Shown here piece after piece: positions 45,466-54,265 of a stretch of DNA of 64,000 nt; position 1 is the stretch's first letter; each line of letters starts with the position of its first letter. The position numbers and the translations under genes are program-made. Below the pieces are notes generated by a model. That model was not told where the DNA came from and did no database searches. It saw only the letters and a program-made list of their open reading frames with translations. Location: contig NZ_CP136573.1 in assembly GCF_035194505.1 (NCBI RefSeq), positions 2,281,001 to 2,345,000 of the forward strand, in the 5' to 3' direction. This DNA comes from Erythrobacter sp. (GTDB lineage Bacteria; Pseudomonadota; Alphaproteobacteria; Sphingomonadales; Sphingomonadaceae).

Positions 45466-46184
45466 GCGGTCTCGCGGGCGGCGAAGGCGGCGTGGACGGC
45501 TTCGGTGTCGATCCGCGCGCCATCGCTGGCCGCCTCGAAGCTGCCGACCAGCCGCCCTCCGCGCAGCAGGCCGACGCGGTCCGCAACCTGGCACGCGCCA
45601 TAGACGTCATGCGTCACCATCAGCACGCTGCGCCCGGCACCTGCGAGCGCCTTCACCATGTCGTGGAATTCGTCGATGGCGGCCGGATCGAGACCCGAGG
45701 TCGGCTCGTCGAGCAGCAGGATCGGCGTATCGCGCAGCAGCGCCAGCGCGATCGCGGTCTTCTGGCGCATGCCCTTGGAATAGGCCTGCATCCGCCGCGC
45801 CCTCGCCTCGCGGGGCAGAGCCACCTGATCGAGCGCTGCGTCCATTGCCTCGGCGGAGACCTTGCGCCCGGCCAGATCGAGGAAATAGCCGAGGTTCTCA
45901 TAGGCATCGAGATGGCCGTAGAGCGAGGCGGCTTCGGGCAGATAGGCGATAGCGCCGCGCGCTGCCTCGACATCGCTCGCCACCTCGCGCCCGCTCACCA
46001 GCACGCTCCCGCCCGAGGGCGCAAGGAAGCCGAGGAAGGTCAAAAGCGTCGTCGACTTGCCCGCCCCATTGCCGCCCAGCAGCGCGTAGATCTCGCCCTG
46101 TGCGACAGTGAAGGAGACGTCGTTCAGCACCACCGCGCCATCGCGCACCAGCGACAGCGAACGGGCTTCGAGCGCGGGGGTCAT
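45462..46184 (-). CDS. ABC transporter ATPase subunit
   Basis: 240 residues. Walker A GGNGAGKSTT, signature YSKGMRQKTAI (degenerate LSGGQ), Walker B ILLLDEPTSGLDP and H-loop VTHDVYGA. The GMRQK signature is common in ABC-2 type exporters. It drives the two DUF3526 permeases encoded downstream, with four-base overlap. The start at 46184 is supported by GGAG upstream and lies 20 bases after the TonB receptor stop. Confidence 0.93.
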   Translation of the reverse strand: MTPALEARSLSLVRDGAVVLNDVSFTVAQGEIYALLGGNGAGKSTTLLTFLGFLAPSGGSVLVSGREVASDVEAARGAIAYLPEAASLYGHLDAYENLGYFLDLAGRKVSAEAMDAALDQVALPREARARRMQAYSKGMRQKTAIALALLRDTPILLLDEPTSGLDPAAIDEFHDMVKALAGAGRSVLMVTHDVYGACQVADRVGLLRGGRLVGSFEAASDGARIDTEAVHAAFAARETA

Positions 46185-46204
46185 GTTCCGGGGCTCCACG
46201 ATGG

Positions 46205-48364
46205 TCAGAACGCGAAGCTGCCGGTCACGCGCAGATTGCGCGGGGTGCCGGGCTGGATCCACAGCTGCGAGAAGGAATTGCTGTACCAGGTGGTGTCGAA
46301 CAGGTTGTCGATATCCAGCCGCAGGCGCACGCCCTCGGTCACCTCGGTTTCGGCAAACAGGCGGGCGAGGGTGTAGTCGGGCAGTTCGAAGGTGGTGCCG
46401 ACTTCGCCCAGCCGCTCGCCGACATGGAGCACCCCGCCGCCGAGGCGCACATCGCGGTCCGCGATCTTCGTCGCATAGGCGAGCTGCACGTTGAGGGTGT
46501 GCTCGGGGATGTTGAGCAGCCGGTCTCCGGCGCGGATCAGCTTGCCGAAATCGGGATCGGCGACATTGTCGCGGTTTTCGGCATCGACATAGGCGTAGGA
46601 CACCCACAGATCGAGGCCGTCCGCGATCTCGCCCTGAAGATCGAATTCGAACCCGCGGCTGCGCGCTTCGCCGCCCGCGATGGTGAAGCCGGCATTGACA
46701 GGATCGCCGACGAGGATGTTGCCTTGGCTGATGCTGAACACGCTCGCGGTGGCGGTCAGGCGGCCATTGGCGGTGGCAAATTTGATCCCGCCTTCGATGC
46801 TTTCGGACTGGTTGGGGTCGAAGGCATTGCCGGCGAAATCCGCGCCTGAAAGCGGACGGAAGTTCTCGCCATAAGTGGCATAGACCGACAGTTCCGGCGT
46901 TGCGTGCCACACCGCGCCGACCTGCGGGCTGAAGCGGTTCTCGCCAGTGCGGGTCACCCGTCCGGCGGCGGCGCGATCAGTGAGGCGCTGGTCGTAATCG
47001 TCATACCGCCCGCCGACGCGCAGCTCGACAGTCTCTGCCAGGCTGATCTGATACTGGGCATAGATGCCGGTCGCCTTCTGCACCTCGACCCGGTTGGTCA
47101 GCGGTGTGGGCGCGGGCAGCGGGAAGCGGCCATAGACCGGATTGAAGATGTCGATCGCTTGCAGCTGCTGCTCGGTCGGGTTGCTGGCAAGGCTGGGTGC
47201 GCGCGCGCGCAGGAACACCTGATCATTCTCGAAGCGATCGGTATCCGCGCCGATCAGCACGCGGTGGGTGACATCGCCGGTGGTGAAATTGCCCGCCAGT
47301 TCGGCCCGCGCGACGAAATAGGTCGCATCATAATCGCGCAACCGGCGCTGGCGGGTCAGCGTGCGGCCATCGCGCAGCAAGCGCTGGCGGCTGCCGGTCA
47401 GCTCAGCCTCGGTCGAGGTGCCCAGCAGCGAGGTGTCGCGGTAATTCACCCCGACGAGCGCGCTCCAGCTGTCGGAGAAATCGTGCTGCAATTCGATCTG
47501 GTGGCCGAGCACCTCGGCAATGTTCGGCCCCTCGCCCGGTTCGCCGAGGAAGCGGCTGCGCGGGATCACGCCAAGCTCGCCGTTCACCGCCACTACGCCG
47601 CGATCGAAGGGGATTTCCTGACGGGCATATTCGAGCTCGTAGACGACGCGGGTCGCCTCGCCGAGCTTGACCGCAACCGAGGGCATGAAGCCGTAGCGCT
47701 TGCTCTCCACCGTGTCGCGGAACGAGCCTGCATCCTCGTAGAAGCCGACGAAGCGCACGCCGATGGCATCGCCCAGCGTGGTCTGCACATCGGCATCGGC
47801 GCGCCAGGTATCGAAGGAGCCGGCCAGCAGCCGCACTTCGCCCGCGCTTTCGAACTTGGGCCGCTTGGTGACGAGGTTAACGGTCCCGCCCGGCTCGCCG
47901 CGCCCGAACAGCGCCGCGCGCGGGCCCTTGAGGATTTCGACCGCCTCGATCCCCGACAGATCGCGCGGTCCGGCAAAGCCGCGCCCGGCGTTGAAGCCGT
48001 TGACGAGGTAATTGCTCGGCAGGTTTTCATCGCCCACGAAGCCGCGCACCGCAAAGGCGTTCCACAGCCCGCCGAAATTGTTCTGCCGCGCGACCGATGC
48101 CGACAGGTCGAGCGCCGAATTGAGATCGAGCGCGTTGATGTCGCGCAGCTGCTGCGGGCCGATCACCTGTTCGGCCTGCGGGATTTCCAGTTCCTCGAAC
48201 GCGCCGCGATAGGCAGGCCGGGTGCCGGTGATGACGATCTCCCCGGCCGGCGCGGTTTCGGCCTCGGCTGTCTCTGCGATTTCCTCGGCAGCGAGCGGAG
48301 CGGAGATCGCGAAGAGCGAGATGCTGGACATCGAGGCAGCAAGCAGGGCGCGTTGGCGGGTCAT
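46205..48364 (-). CDS. TonB-dependent siderophore-type receptor
   Basis: 719-residue outer-membrane receptor of the FhuA/FpvA-like group. Signal peptide ALLAASMSSISLFAISAPLAA; plug with GEIVITGTRPAY, DINALDLNSALDLSASV, NAFAVRGFVGDENLPSNYLVNGF (split as two neighbouring blocks), VEILKGPRAALFGRGEPGG and TVNLVTKRP; barrel ends LRVTGSFAF with terminal Phe. It is the first gene of a five-gene operon with ABC transporter and deacylase genes. A promoter with good -35 and -10 boxes lies about 100 bases upstream. Ligand not known; an Fe-siderophore or another acylated compound is plausible. Confidence 0.93.
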   Translation of the reverse strand: MTRQRALLAASMSSISLFAISAPLAAEEIAETAEAETAPAGEIVITGTRPAYRGAFEELEIPQAEQVIGPQQLRDINALDLNSALDLSASVARQNNFGGLWNAFAVRGFVGDENLPSNYLVNGFNAGRGFAGPRDLSGIEAVEILKGPRAALFGRGEPGGTVNLVTKRPKFESAGEVRLLAGSFDTWRADADVQTTLGDAIGVRFVGFYEDAGSFRDTVESKRYGFMPSVAVKLGEATRVVYELEYARQEIPFDRGVVAVNGELGVIPRSRFLGEPGEGPNIAEVLGHQIELQHDFSDSWSALVGVNYRDTSLLGTSTEAELTGSRQRLLRDGRTLTRQRRLRDYDATYFVARAELAGNFTTGDVTHRVLIGADTDRFENDQVFLRARAPSLASNPTEQQLQAIDIFNPVYGRFPLPAPTPLTNRVEVQKATGIYAQYQISLAETVELRVGGRYDDYDQRLTDRAAAGRVTRTGENRFSPQVGAVWHATPELSVYATYGENFRPLSGADFAGNAFDPNQSESIEGGIKFATANGRLTATASVFSISQGNILVGDPVNAGFTIAGGEARSRGFEFDLQGEIADGLDLWVSYAYVDAENRDNVADPDFGKLIRAGDRLLNIPEHTLNVQLAYATKIADRDVRLGGGVLHVGERLGEVGTTFELPDYTLARLFAETEVTEGVRLRLDIDNLFDTTWYSNSFSQLWIQPGTPRNLRVTGSFAF

Positions 48365-48433
48365 GATGGTTCCGGATCAGAAGAGGGAGGATGTTCACTC
48401 TGCGCTGAAGGGTCTGCGCCTTTTCAGCCCATG

Positions 48434-48480
48434 AATGAAACGTTATCACATTGCATATTGCCCGCGCGTGCGCCTGTCAA
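48434..48480 (-). promoter_or_regulatory. Promoter and candidate operator of the TonB-ABC operon
   Basis: On the minus strand TTGACA (48480-48475), a 17-base spacer and TATGCA (48457-48452) form a good sigma-70 promoter about 95 bases upstream of the receptor start. It is followed at once by a 19-bp imperfect inverted repeat (48434-48452, arms AATG/CATT, core AACGTT) overlapping the expected transcription start. This is where an iron-type or LacI-type repressor would bind; its identity is not evident. Confidence 0.6.
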
Positions 48481-48525
48481 CGGCGCAGGAGGCCTATCGC
48501 CTTGATGCGCCTTGGCTCTGCGGCG

Positions 48526-49938
48526 TCAGGTCTTCATTTCGTAAGGCACCACGCCGCGCCGGAACAGGTCGACGCCGATGGTCTGGTCGCTCGGCGGGTA
48601 GGCGCGCTGTTCGCAATCGGTGCGCGGGCAGATGCGGCACGACACGCCGATCGGGGTCACCGCCCGGGCAGAGGCGAGATCAATCCCGTCGGCATAAATG
48701 AAATCGCCCGCGTGCTGCGCCTCGCACCCCAGCGCCACGGCAAAGCGGCGCGGGTTGCGGTCGAACCGCCCGGCGGTCTTCACCAGCCCCTTGGCGATCG
48801 AGACATAGCGCACCCCGTCGGGCGTTTCGGCGAGCTGGACGAGGATGCGATCGGGAATGGCGGCGGCCTCGTGCACGACCCACAAGGGGCAGGCCCCGCC
48901 GAAGCGCGCGAACTGGAGCCGCGTGGCGCTGTGCCGCTTGGTGATGTTGCCGGCCATGTCGACGCGGCAGAAGAAGATCGGCAGGCCGCGCTCGCCCTCG
49001 CGCTGCATGGTCGAGAGGCGGTGGCAGGTCTGCTCGAAGCTGGTCTGGTAATGCAGTGCCAGCCGGTCGACGTCATGGCGGAAGGCGCGGGCCATCGCCC
49101 GGAAGCTGCCATAGGGCATCAGCACGGCGCCGGCGGCATAGTTGGCGAGCCCGATGGTCAGCAGCTCGCGCGAGACCTCGCTGCGCAGCCGCGCCGCATC
49201 GGCAATCCGGCGGATCGCCGGGCCGAGCGATGTCGCGGCGACATGATAGGCGATCTGGAAGCGGATGCTGGCAGCGGGCTGGCCCGAATCGATGTGCAGC
49301 ACCTTGCTGGCGGCATCGAAGCTGCGCAGCACTTCGGCCGGGCGCATCTCCACGGCGATCCCGTGCACCTGTGCGAGGTGCTGCTGCAGGGCCTCGGCGC
49401 TCGGCAAGGCATCCGGCCCCGCGATAAGGCGAGCGAGCCGCTCGGCCGCGCGGTCGATCGGATCGACGTAATTGTTCGACAGGTGGAACCAGTCGCGCAC
49501 CTCCTCCCACGGCAGGCGCGCACCTTCTCCGGCATCGACCGCCAGCGCCTCGTCGACCATTTCGAGCCGCTGGCTGGTGCGGCGGAAGGCGGCGTGCAGC
49601 TCGACAAACCGCCGCGCGAAGGCGGGCTGCTGTTCGGCCAGCCGGGCAATCGCATCGGGCGGCAGGGGCGAATCGAACAGCGGATCATTCGCTGCCTCGC
49701 GCAGGGAAAGCGAGAGCTGCTCGGCATCCTCGCCGGGGAAGTCCTGCCAGTCGAGCGGGAAGAGACTCGCCACCTGTTCGATCAGGCGCGGCGTGAGCGG
49801 GCGGTCGTCATGCTCGAGCTGGCTGAGATAGGACGGGCTGATCGACAGCTGCTGCGCCAGTTCCGCCTGCCTCAGCCCCCGCCGTTCGCGCAGGGCGCGC
49901 AGCTCCCGTCCTGCGAAGATCCTGTGCCGCTTTCCCAT
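48526..49938 (-). CDS. XRE-type regulator with IrrE/DUF2083 domains (ScfR/PrpR/RamB-like)
   Basis: 470 residues. N-terminal XRE helix-turn-helix (LRALRERRGLRQAELAQQLSISPSYLSQLE, split over helices 1-4), a middle IrrE/ImmA-like domain (RLARLIAGPDALPSAE, HVAATSLGPAIRR) and a C-terminal DUF2083 domain with Cys pairs in GVSCRICPRTDCEQRA. This is the architecture of acyl-CoA-responsive regulators of glyoxylate or propionate genes. ATG 49938 has GGAGG eight bases upstream. Three TTTGCAAA boxes just upstream suggest autoregulation. No aceA or prp gene is adjacent. Confidence 0.9.
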   Translation of the reverse strand: MGKRHRIFAGRELRALRERRGLRQAELAQQLSISPSYLSQLEHDDRPLTPRLIEQVASLFPLDWQDFPGEDAEQLSLSLREAANDPLFDSPLPPDAIARLAEQQPAFARRFVELHAAFRRTSQRLEMVDEALAVDAGEGARLPWEEVRDWFHLSNNYVDPIDRAAERLARLIAGPDALPSAEALQQHLAQVHGIAVEMRPAEVLRSFDAASKVLHIDSGQPAASIRFQIAYHVAATSLGPAIRRIADAARLRSEVSRELLTIGLANYAAGAVLMPYGSFRAMARAFRHDVDRLALHYQTSFEQTCHRLSTMQREGERGLPIFFCRVDMAGNITKRHSATRLQFARFGGACPLWVVHEAAAIPDRILVQLAETPDGVRYVSIAKGLVKTAGRFDRNPRRFAVALGCEAQHAGDFIYADGIDLASARAVTPIGVSCRICPRTDCEQRAYPPSDQTIGVDLFRRGVVPYEMKT

Positions 49939-49951
49939 GGGAGACCTCCAG

Positions 49952-49982
49952 TTTGCAAATTTCGGCTTTGCAAATTTGCAAA
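49952..49982. promoter_or_regulatory. Three TTTGCAAA operator boxes in a divergent promoter region
   Basis: The 8-bp palindrome TTTGCAAA occurs at 49952-49959, 49967-49974 and 49975-49982, between the XRE regulator and the LuxR gene. Relatives of the regulator (RamB, PrpR) are known to bind TTTGCAAA-type sites, so this is very likely the autoregulatory operator and may also control the luxR gene. Confidence 0.75.
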
Positions 49983-50046
49983 TTAACATTGGACTGCACT
50001 GCGCCCTTGCGCAAGTCATCGAGGGGACAGTCTCGGGAGAACCCGC

Positions 50047-50859
50047 ATGGCCACCAATGTTCTGGAACTTCGCCGCTACAATCCGGCAGGCAGCCCCGCC
50101 GCTCTGGCCGAGCGCGTCTCGGTCACCAGCCGCGCCGATATCGCCGCCGCAGCGGCGCTGCTGGGGCACGCGGCGCACGCGCTGGGCCTGCGGATCATGG
50201 TGTGGCACGATCTCGCCTCGCTCGAAGCGATGCGCGATGCAGACGGCGCGCCGCTCAATGCCGGGGTGTTCGGCTGGAGCACCGAGGAGCTGGCCCCGTG
50301 GCAATGCCGCGACCGGATGCTCGGATCGCCGCTGCTGCGCGCCTGCCGGGTCGAAAGTGCACCCTTCCGGGCCAGCCGCAATGGCATCCACACCCGCTGG
50401 CCCAACCGCCTTGTGGCGCAGATCGGGCTCAATGATTTCGAGGGGCAGGCGGGCATGACGGCCGCCATAGCCATTCCCGTCCACCTGCCGTTCGGCCAGG
50501 TCGGCGCAGCGATCCTCACCAGCATTGACGGGCTGGCCGATGATCTTGCGGACATCTTTGCCGATGCCGTCGCGGCGCTAGCGCCGGCGGCCGAGCGCTT
50601 CGTGCGCGGCTATGTCATGGTCAGCCGTGACGAGCGCTACCTGCCCGATGACTGCCTGCTCACCAGCCGCGAAGTCGAGTGCCTGAACTGGATCGCGCAC
50701 GGCAAGACCGACTTCGAAATCGGCATCATCCTCGGCTGCAGCCATGCCGGGGTGCGCTATCACGTCACCCGCGCCTGCACCAAGCTGGGCGCGGTCAATC
50801 GCGCGCAATCCGTGTTCCGCGCCGCCCAGCTCGGCCTCCTCGGCGAGCCTGCGCGCTAA
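50047..50859 (+). CDS. LuxR family regulator, solo
   Basis: 270 residues. N-terminal 170 residues match an autoinducer-binding-like domain (LGLRIMVWHDLAS, GVFGWSTEELAPW, AIAIPVHLPFGQVGA); C-terminal LuxR helix-turn-helix at about 205-262 (LTSREVECLNWIAHGKTDFEIG, split; YHVTRACTKLGAVNRAQSV). GGGAGAA is six bases before the ATG. No luxI-like synthase is in the window. The pocket pattern differs from AHL receptors (no clear Tyr...Asp-Pro pair), so it may sense another compound. It is divergent from the XRE regulator. Confidence 0.88.
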   Translation: MATNVLELRRYNPAGSPAALAERVSVTSRADIAAAAALLGHAAHALGLRIMVWHDLASLEAMRDADGAPLNAGVFGWSTEELAPWQCRDRMLGSPLLRACRVESAPFRASRNGIHTRWPNRLVAQIGLNDFEGQAGMTAAIAIPVHLPFGQVGAAILTSIDGLADDLADIFADAVAALAPAAERFVRGYVMVSRDERYLPDDCLLTSREVECLNWIAHGKTDFEIGIILGCSHAGVRYHVTRACTKLGAVNRAQSVFRAAQLGLLGEPAR

Positions 50860-50874
50860 GGCCAGCGCCAGTCT

Positions 50875-53800
50875 TCAGCTGCCGTCGGCGGCCACCAGCA
50901 CGAACGGGCTCCAGGCCGCCGGGTGCGCCCAGAACTCCTTCCAGCCGGGCACCGCCGATCCGTCGGCCCGCTTGCCCGTGCGCACTGCGATCATCGCCTG
51001 CCGCAGAGCTTCGGCCTTGGGCAGGCCGCTGCGCGAGAAGCGCATGGTCTCGACTGTCAGCACCGCGGTGACTTCATCCGAGACCCGCCAGTGGCTCGCC
51101 AGCAACGCCTTGGCCCCGGCATGCAGGAAGGCGCGGGCAAGGCCGGACAAGCTTTGCGATCCCGGGGTGCCGTCGGAGGAAGCCGTGTTGCAGGCCGACA
51201 GGATCAGCCATTCGGCGGTGAGCGATAGCCGTGATGCCTCGCTGGCCGTGAGCAACCCGTCGTCCTGCGCGCTGGCCGTTTGAGGCGGGGTGAAGACCAG
51301 CCCGGGCTCGGCCGCGCGGCCAAATTCCTTCGGCAGCAAGCCGTGGGTGGCAAAGGCGATGATGCCTGCGCTGGCAAGGCCGGCATCCTGCTTGAGCGCG
51401 GCCTCTGTCGCCGCGGGCCCGAGCCGCAGCCCGCTGGGCGGAGCATTGAGCGCGGCGGCCATGCTCTTGAGTTCGATTTCGGTGCCGGGCAGCGGTGAAA
51501 GCTTCCGCAGCGCATCGGGCGATGCGACCGCGATCCCCTGCATCGCGCCGCGCATCAGGCGGCGTCCGCCCTGTTCGACAGAGCGCGCCGCGCCCGTGCG
51601 GCCCAGAAGGCTCGGGGCGCCATAGCCGAGGAATTCTCGCGCAGCACCACCACCCGTTTTGGGCAAGGGACGTGCGATCCTCAGCGCCGAGACCGCCGGA
51701 AGGGTGATGAAGGCATATTTGTCACCCAGCCACGCGGATTGCTTCAGGGCCTCGGCATCGCCCGCCTCTGCCTTGTCCTTGGCCGGATCGAAGGCGGTCA
51801 CCAGCACCGGCAGCGGCAAGCCGCCCAGCGGCCCGGCGACGGTGACGAAGATGCGCTTGGCCTTGCCGAGCGCGGGTTCGAGCGGCGCGAACACCGTGGT
51901 GTAGAGCCGGTGTGCCGCACCGCGATCGAAGCGCGGGAAAAAGGCGTCGATCCCTTGCAGCGCGCCGGGCTGGTCCGATGTCGGGTCCATGTCCGCGTCA
52001 GAGACGCAGCTGGCTTCACCCATGCGGCAGCGCAGCCGCGCGACCAGCCGGGCAATCGGCTCAGAAGCCTTGACCAGAACCGTGATCTGTTCCTGATCGG
52101 GCGAGGTCGCAAACAGATAATAGTCCGCGCCGTTGGGGACGATCAGGATCAGCGCCTCGTCGGCGGCGAGACGCGCCCTGACATCGCTCAGCGAGAGCGC
52201 GGCAGGCGAGACGAGGTCGTCGAATTCGGGGAAGTCTTTCTTCAGCTGCGCGTCGGCGGCGGCGAGCTCCTGCACCACCTGCGCGAGCGCGGCGCGATTT
52301 TCTTCAAGCCCGTAGTTTTCGCTCGCCAGCACACTGGCCGTGACGGCCAGGTTGAGCGCGCGGGCGCGATCGGCGAGTTGCTGCTTGCGGGTGATGAGCG
52401 CGCCAAGCGGCCCCTCGCCCGCCATCGCCCGCGCGGCGGCCTGGGCCATGGCCTGTCCGGCGGTCGATTGTTCAAGATCCTGCGCCGCGATGAACATCTC
52501 GTTGCGCAGGACATCGGCATCGGTCCGGCCAGCGACATCCATCCCCGCCGCCGTTGCCTCCATCAGCGCGCCATAGGCCATCGACATGGGATCATGGGTG
52601 GTCGAATCCCCGGCAATCGCGGCCGCCTCCCGCGACATCGAGAGCGCCTCGTCGAGATCGCCATCGGCGGCCACGATGGCGCGCGAAAGCGTGGTCAGCA
52701 GGATCACGAGGTCGGGATGATCGGGGGCAAGCTCGCGCTGGATCGGCACGCCGAAGCGCAGCAGCGGCAAGGCCTCCTGCGCCCGGCCCTGTCCCAGCAG
52801 CGCTGCGGCCAGATTATACTTGTACTTCGCGTAAGTGATGCTGGCCGACACATCCGTCCGGCTGAAGAAGCCCTCGAAGATATCCAGCGCGGTGCGCGCA
52901 TTCTTTTCCGCCAAGGCAAAGCGGCCCTGGAAGTTCTGGCGGAAGGCCATGTTGTTGTAGGTGCGCGCGACGACGGGGGTCGGCCTGGAGAAGTAGCGCG
53001 TGCGCAGCTTGTTGGCGGCTTCGAAATAGAAATCGGACTGCGTGATTTTGCTCTGCGCGCCAAGGTGATCGGCCTGCCGTTCGAGCAGATTGGCATAGCG
53101 CAGGCCGGTCGTCAGGCTTTCCATCGTGCCGTTGTAGGTCTCGGTTGCGCCGGTGGCCCGCCATGCGGCCTCTGCACGCGGAATGGTGGTCTCCAGCAGC
53201 GCCAGCGCCTCGGCATGGCGGCCCGTCTGGCCGAGATCCCAGCTCAGGCGTTCGACGGTCTCGAACACATCGTCGGAATCCGGTCCCTCCTGCCGAACCT
53301 GCAGATCGAGCAGCACCCGGTAGGCATCGATCGCATCGGCGAGATGCTGGGCGTCGTCGAGGTAGCTCGCGAGGGCCGACTGAAGGCTGATTGTGATGAC
53401 CGGATCGGTGTTGGCGGACACCGCGCGGCGCAAATGCGCTTCCCCCTCGGCCGGGCGGCCTTCACGGCGCAGGAGATCGGCTATGTCGACGGCAAGGATC
53501 GCCGCCGCATAGCTCTTCGGCCCCTCGCGCTTTGCAGCGATGGCGGCCCTGCGATCAATGATCCTGCGTTCCCCCGCGAAATCGCCGATCAGCGCATGGG
53601 CGCTCTGCAGCACCGGCAGGGCATAATCCTGATCCTCTTGCGAGGCGTCGTCCGTTCCCAGCACCAGCGCCCCGACGATCGGCAGCAGCGTGGCGACCAT
53701 ATCGGTGTTGCCTGCGTCCCTTGCCGCTTCAAGCCGTTCGACCAGCGGGCGGTAGGAGGTCTCCGCGCTGCCTTTGCCGACTTTCCCGCTGACGGGACGC

Positions 53801-53922
53801 GACAGGATCTTGGCGCCTTTCTCGACCGGGCCGCTCTGTGCTGCGAGGGGCGCTGTCGGCAGAATGATAGCCGCACACGCCGCCAGCAACCCGCCCCAAG
53901 TGCCCATTTTCGATATAGCCAT
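50875..53922 (-). CDS. Exported TPR-CHAT (caspase-like) protein
   Basis: 1015 residues. Signal peptide GLLAACAAIILPTAPLAA. Residues 60-500 are helical TPR-like repeats (for example RTYNNMAFRQNFQGRFALAEKNARTALDIFE in two helices). The CHAT domain covers about 690-1010, with DEALILIVPNGADYYLFAT leading in, catalytic His in IIAFATHGLLPKEF (about residue 860) and catalytic Cys in LILSACNTASSDGT (about 911), followed by GLARAFLHAGAKALLASHW. Both residues are intact, so it is likely an active separase/caspase-like peptidase, unusually located outside the cytoplasm. Target unknown. Confidence 0.92.
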   Translation of the reverse strand: MAISKMGTWGGLLAACAAIILPTAPLAAQSGPVEKGAKILSRPVSGKVGKGSAETSYRPLVERLEAARDAGNTDMVATLLPIVGALVLGTDDASQEDQDYALPVLQSAHALIGDFAGERRIIDRRAAIAAKREGPKSYAAAILAVDIADLLRREGRPAEGEAHLRRAVSANTDPVITISLQSALASYLDDAQHLADAIDAYRVLLDLQVRQEGPDSDDVFETVERLSWDLGQTGRHAEALALLETTIPRAEAAWRATGATETYNGTMESLTTGLRYANLLERQADHLGAQSKITQSDFYFEAANKLRTRYFSRPTPVVARTYNNMAFRQNFQGRFALAEKNARTALDIFEGFFSRTDVSASITYAKYKYNLAAALLGQGRAQEALPLLRFGVPIQRELAPDHPDLVILLTTLSRAIVAADGDLDEALSMSREAAAIAGDSTTHDPMSMAYGALMEATAAGMDVAGRTDADVLRNEMFIAAQDLEQSTAGQAMAQAAARAMAGEGPLGALITRKQQLADRARALNLAVTASVLASENYGLEENRAALAQVVQELAAADAQLKKDFPEFDDLVSPAALSLSDVRARLAADEALILIVPNGADYYLFATSPDQEQITVLVKASEPIARLVARLRCRMGEASCVSDADMDPTSDQPGALQGIDAFFPRFDRGAAHRLYTTVFAPLEPALGKAKRIFVTVAGPLGGLPLPVLVTAFDPAKDKAEAGDAEALKQSAWLGDKYAFITLPAVSALRIARPLPKTGGGAAREFLGYGAPSLLGRTGAARSVEQGGRRLMRGAMQGIAVASPDALRKLSPLPGTEIELKSMAAALNAPPSGLRLGPAATEAALKQDAGLASAGIIAFATHGLLPKEFGRAAEPGLVFTPPQTASAQDDGLLTASEASRLSLTAEWLILSACNTASSDGTPGSQSLSGLARAFLHAGAKALLASHWRVSDEVTAVLTVETMRFSRSGLPKAEALRQAMIAVRTGKRADGSAVPGWKEFWAHPAAWSPFVLVAADGS

Positions 53923-54052
53923 CCGGCCCTCCCCACAGCGAGACTGTTGGCCGCCGGAAAGAGCCTTGGCAAGTGCGTGCGTGCAGACTTACGCGCCACT
54001 TGAGAGTGCTCGCCTGCCCGAAGGCGATTTCTGATTTTCGGGAGAAAATGTT

Positions 54053-54139
54053 TGGTGCGGTCGAGAAGACTCGAACTTCCACGGGCTTTCGCCCACAACG
54101 ACCTCAACGTTGCGCGTCTACCAATTCCGCCACGACCGC
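54053..54139 (-). tRNA. tRNA-Leu (anticodon GAG)
   Basis: 87 bases including the encoded CCA. Acceptor stem GCGGTCG/CGACCGC, D-arm GGAATTGGTAGACGC, anticodon arm CAACG-TTGAGGT-CGTTG with anticodon GAG, a class II variable arm (GTGGGCGAAAGCCCGT) and T-arm with GTTCGAGTC. It reads CUC/CUU Leu codons. It lies between the CHAT gene and the zinc-ribbon gene. Confidence 0.97.
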
Positions 54140-54265
54140 ACTCGGGTTTTCCGGGGTGGCCAGAAGCCGTCCCCGCGGTAGGAGCGCGCCCCTAGCAAGG
54201 GGTTTGCACCCGCGCAAGCGCATTTGACGCGCGCCGCAGGGGTGGCTGCGAAAAATCCGGGTGGA

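Noticed and set aside
48526..50484. 652-codon version of the XRE regulator
   Set aside because: The first 182 codons run antisense through the LuxR gene; ATG 49938 has a strong ribosome binding site and begins the HTH domain.
50875..54003. A defence island around the CHAT protein
   Set aside because: No nuclease, reverse transcriptase, cyclase or gasdermin-like gene is adjacent, and the protein is exported.
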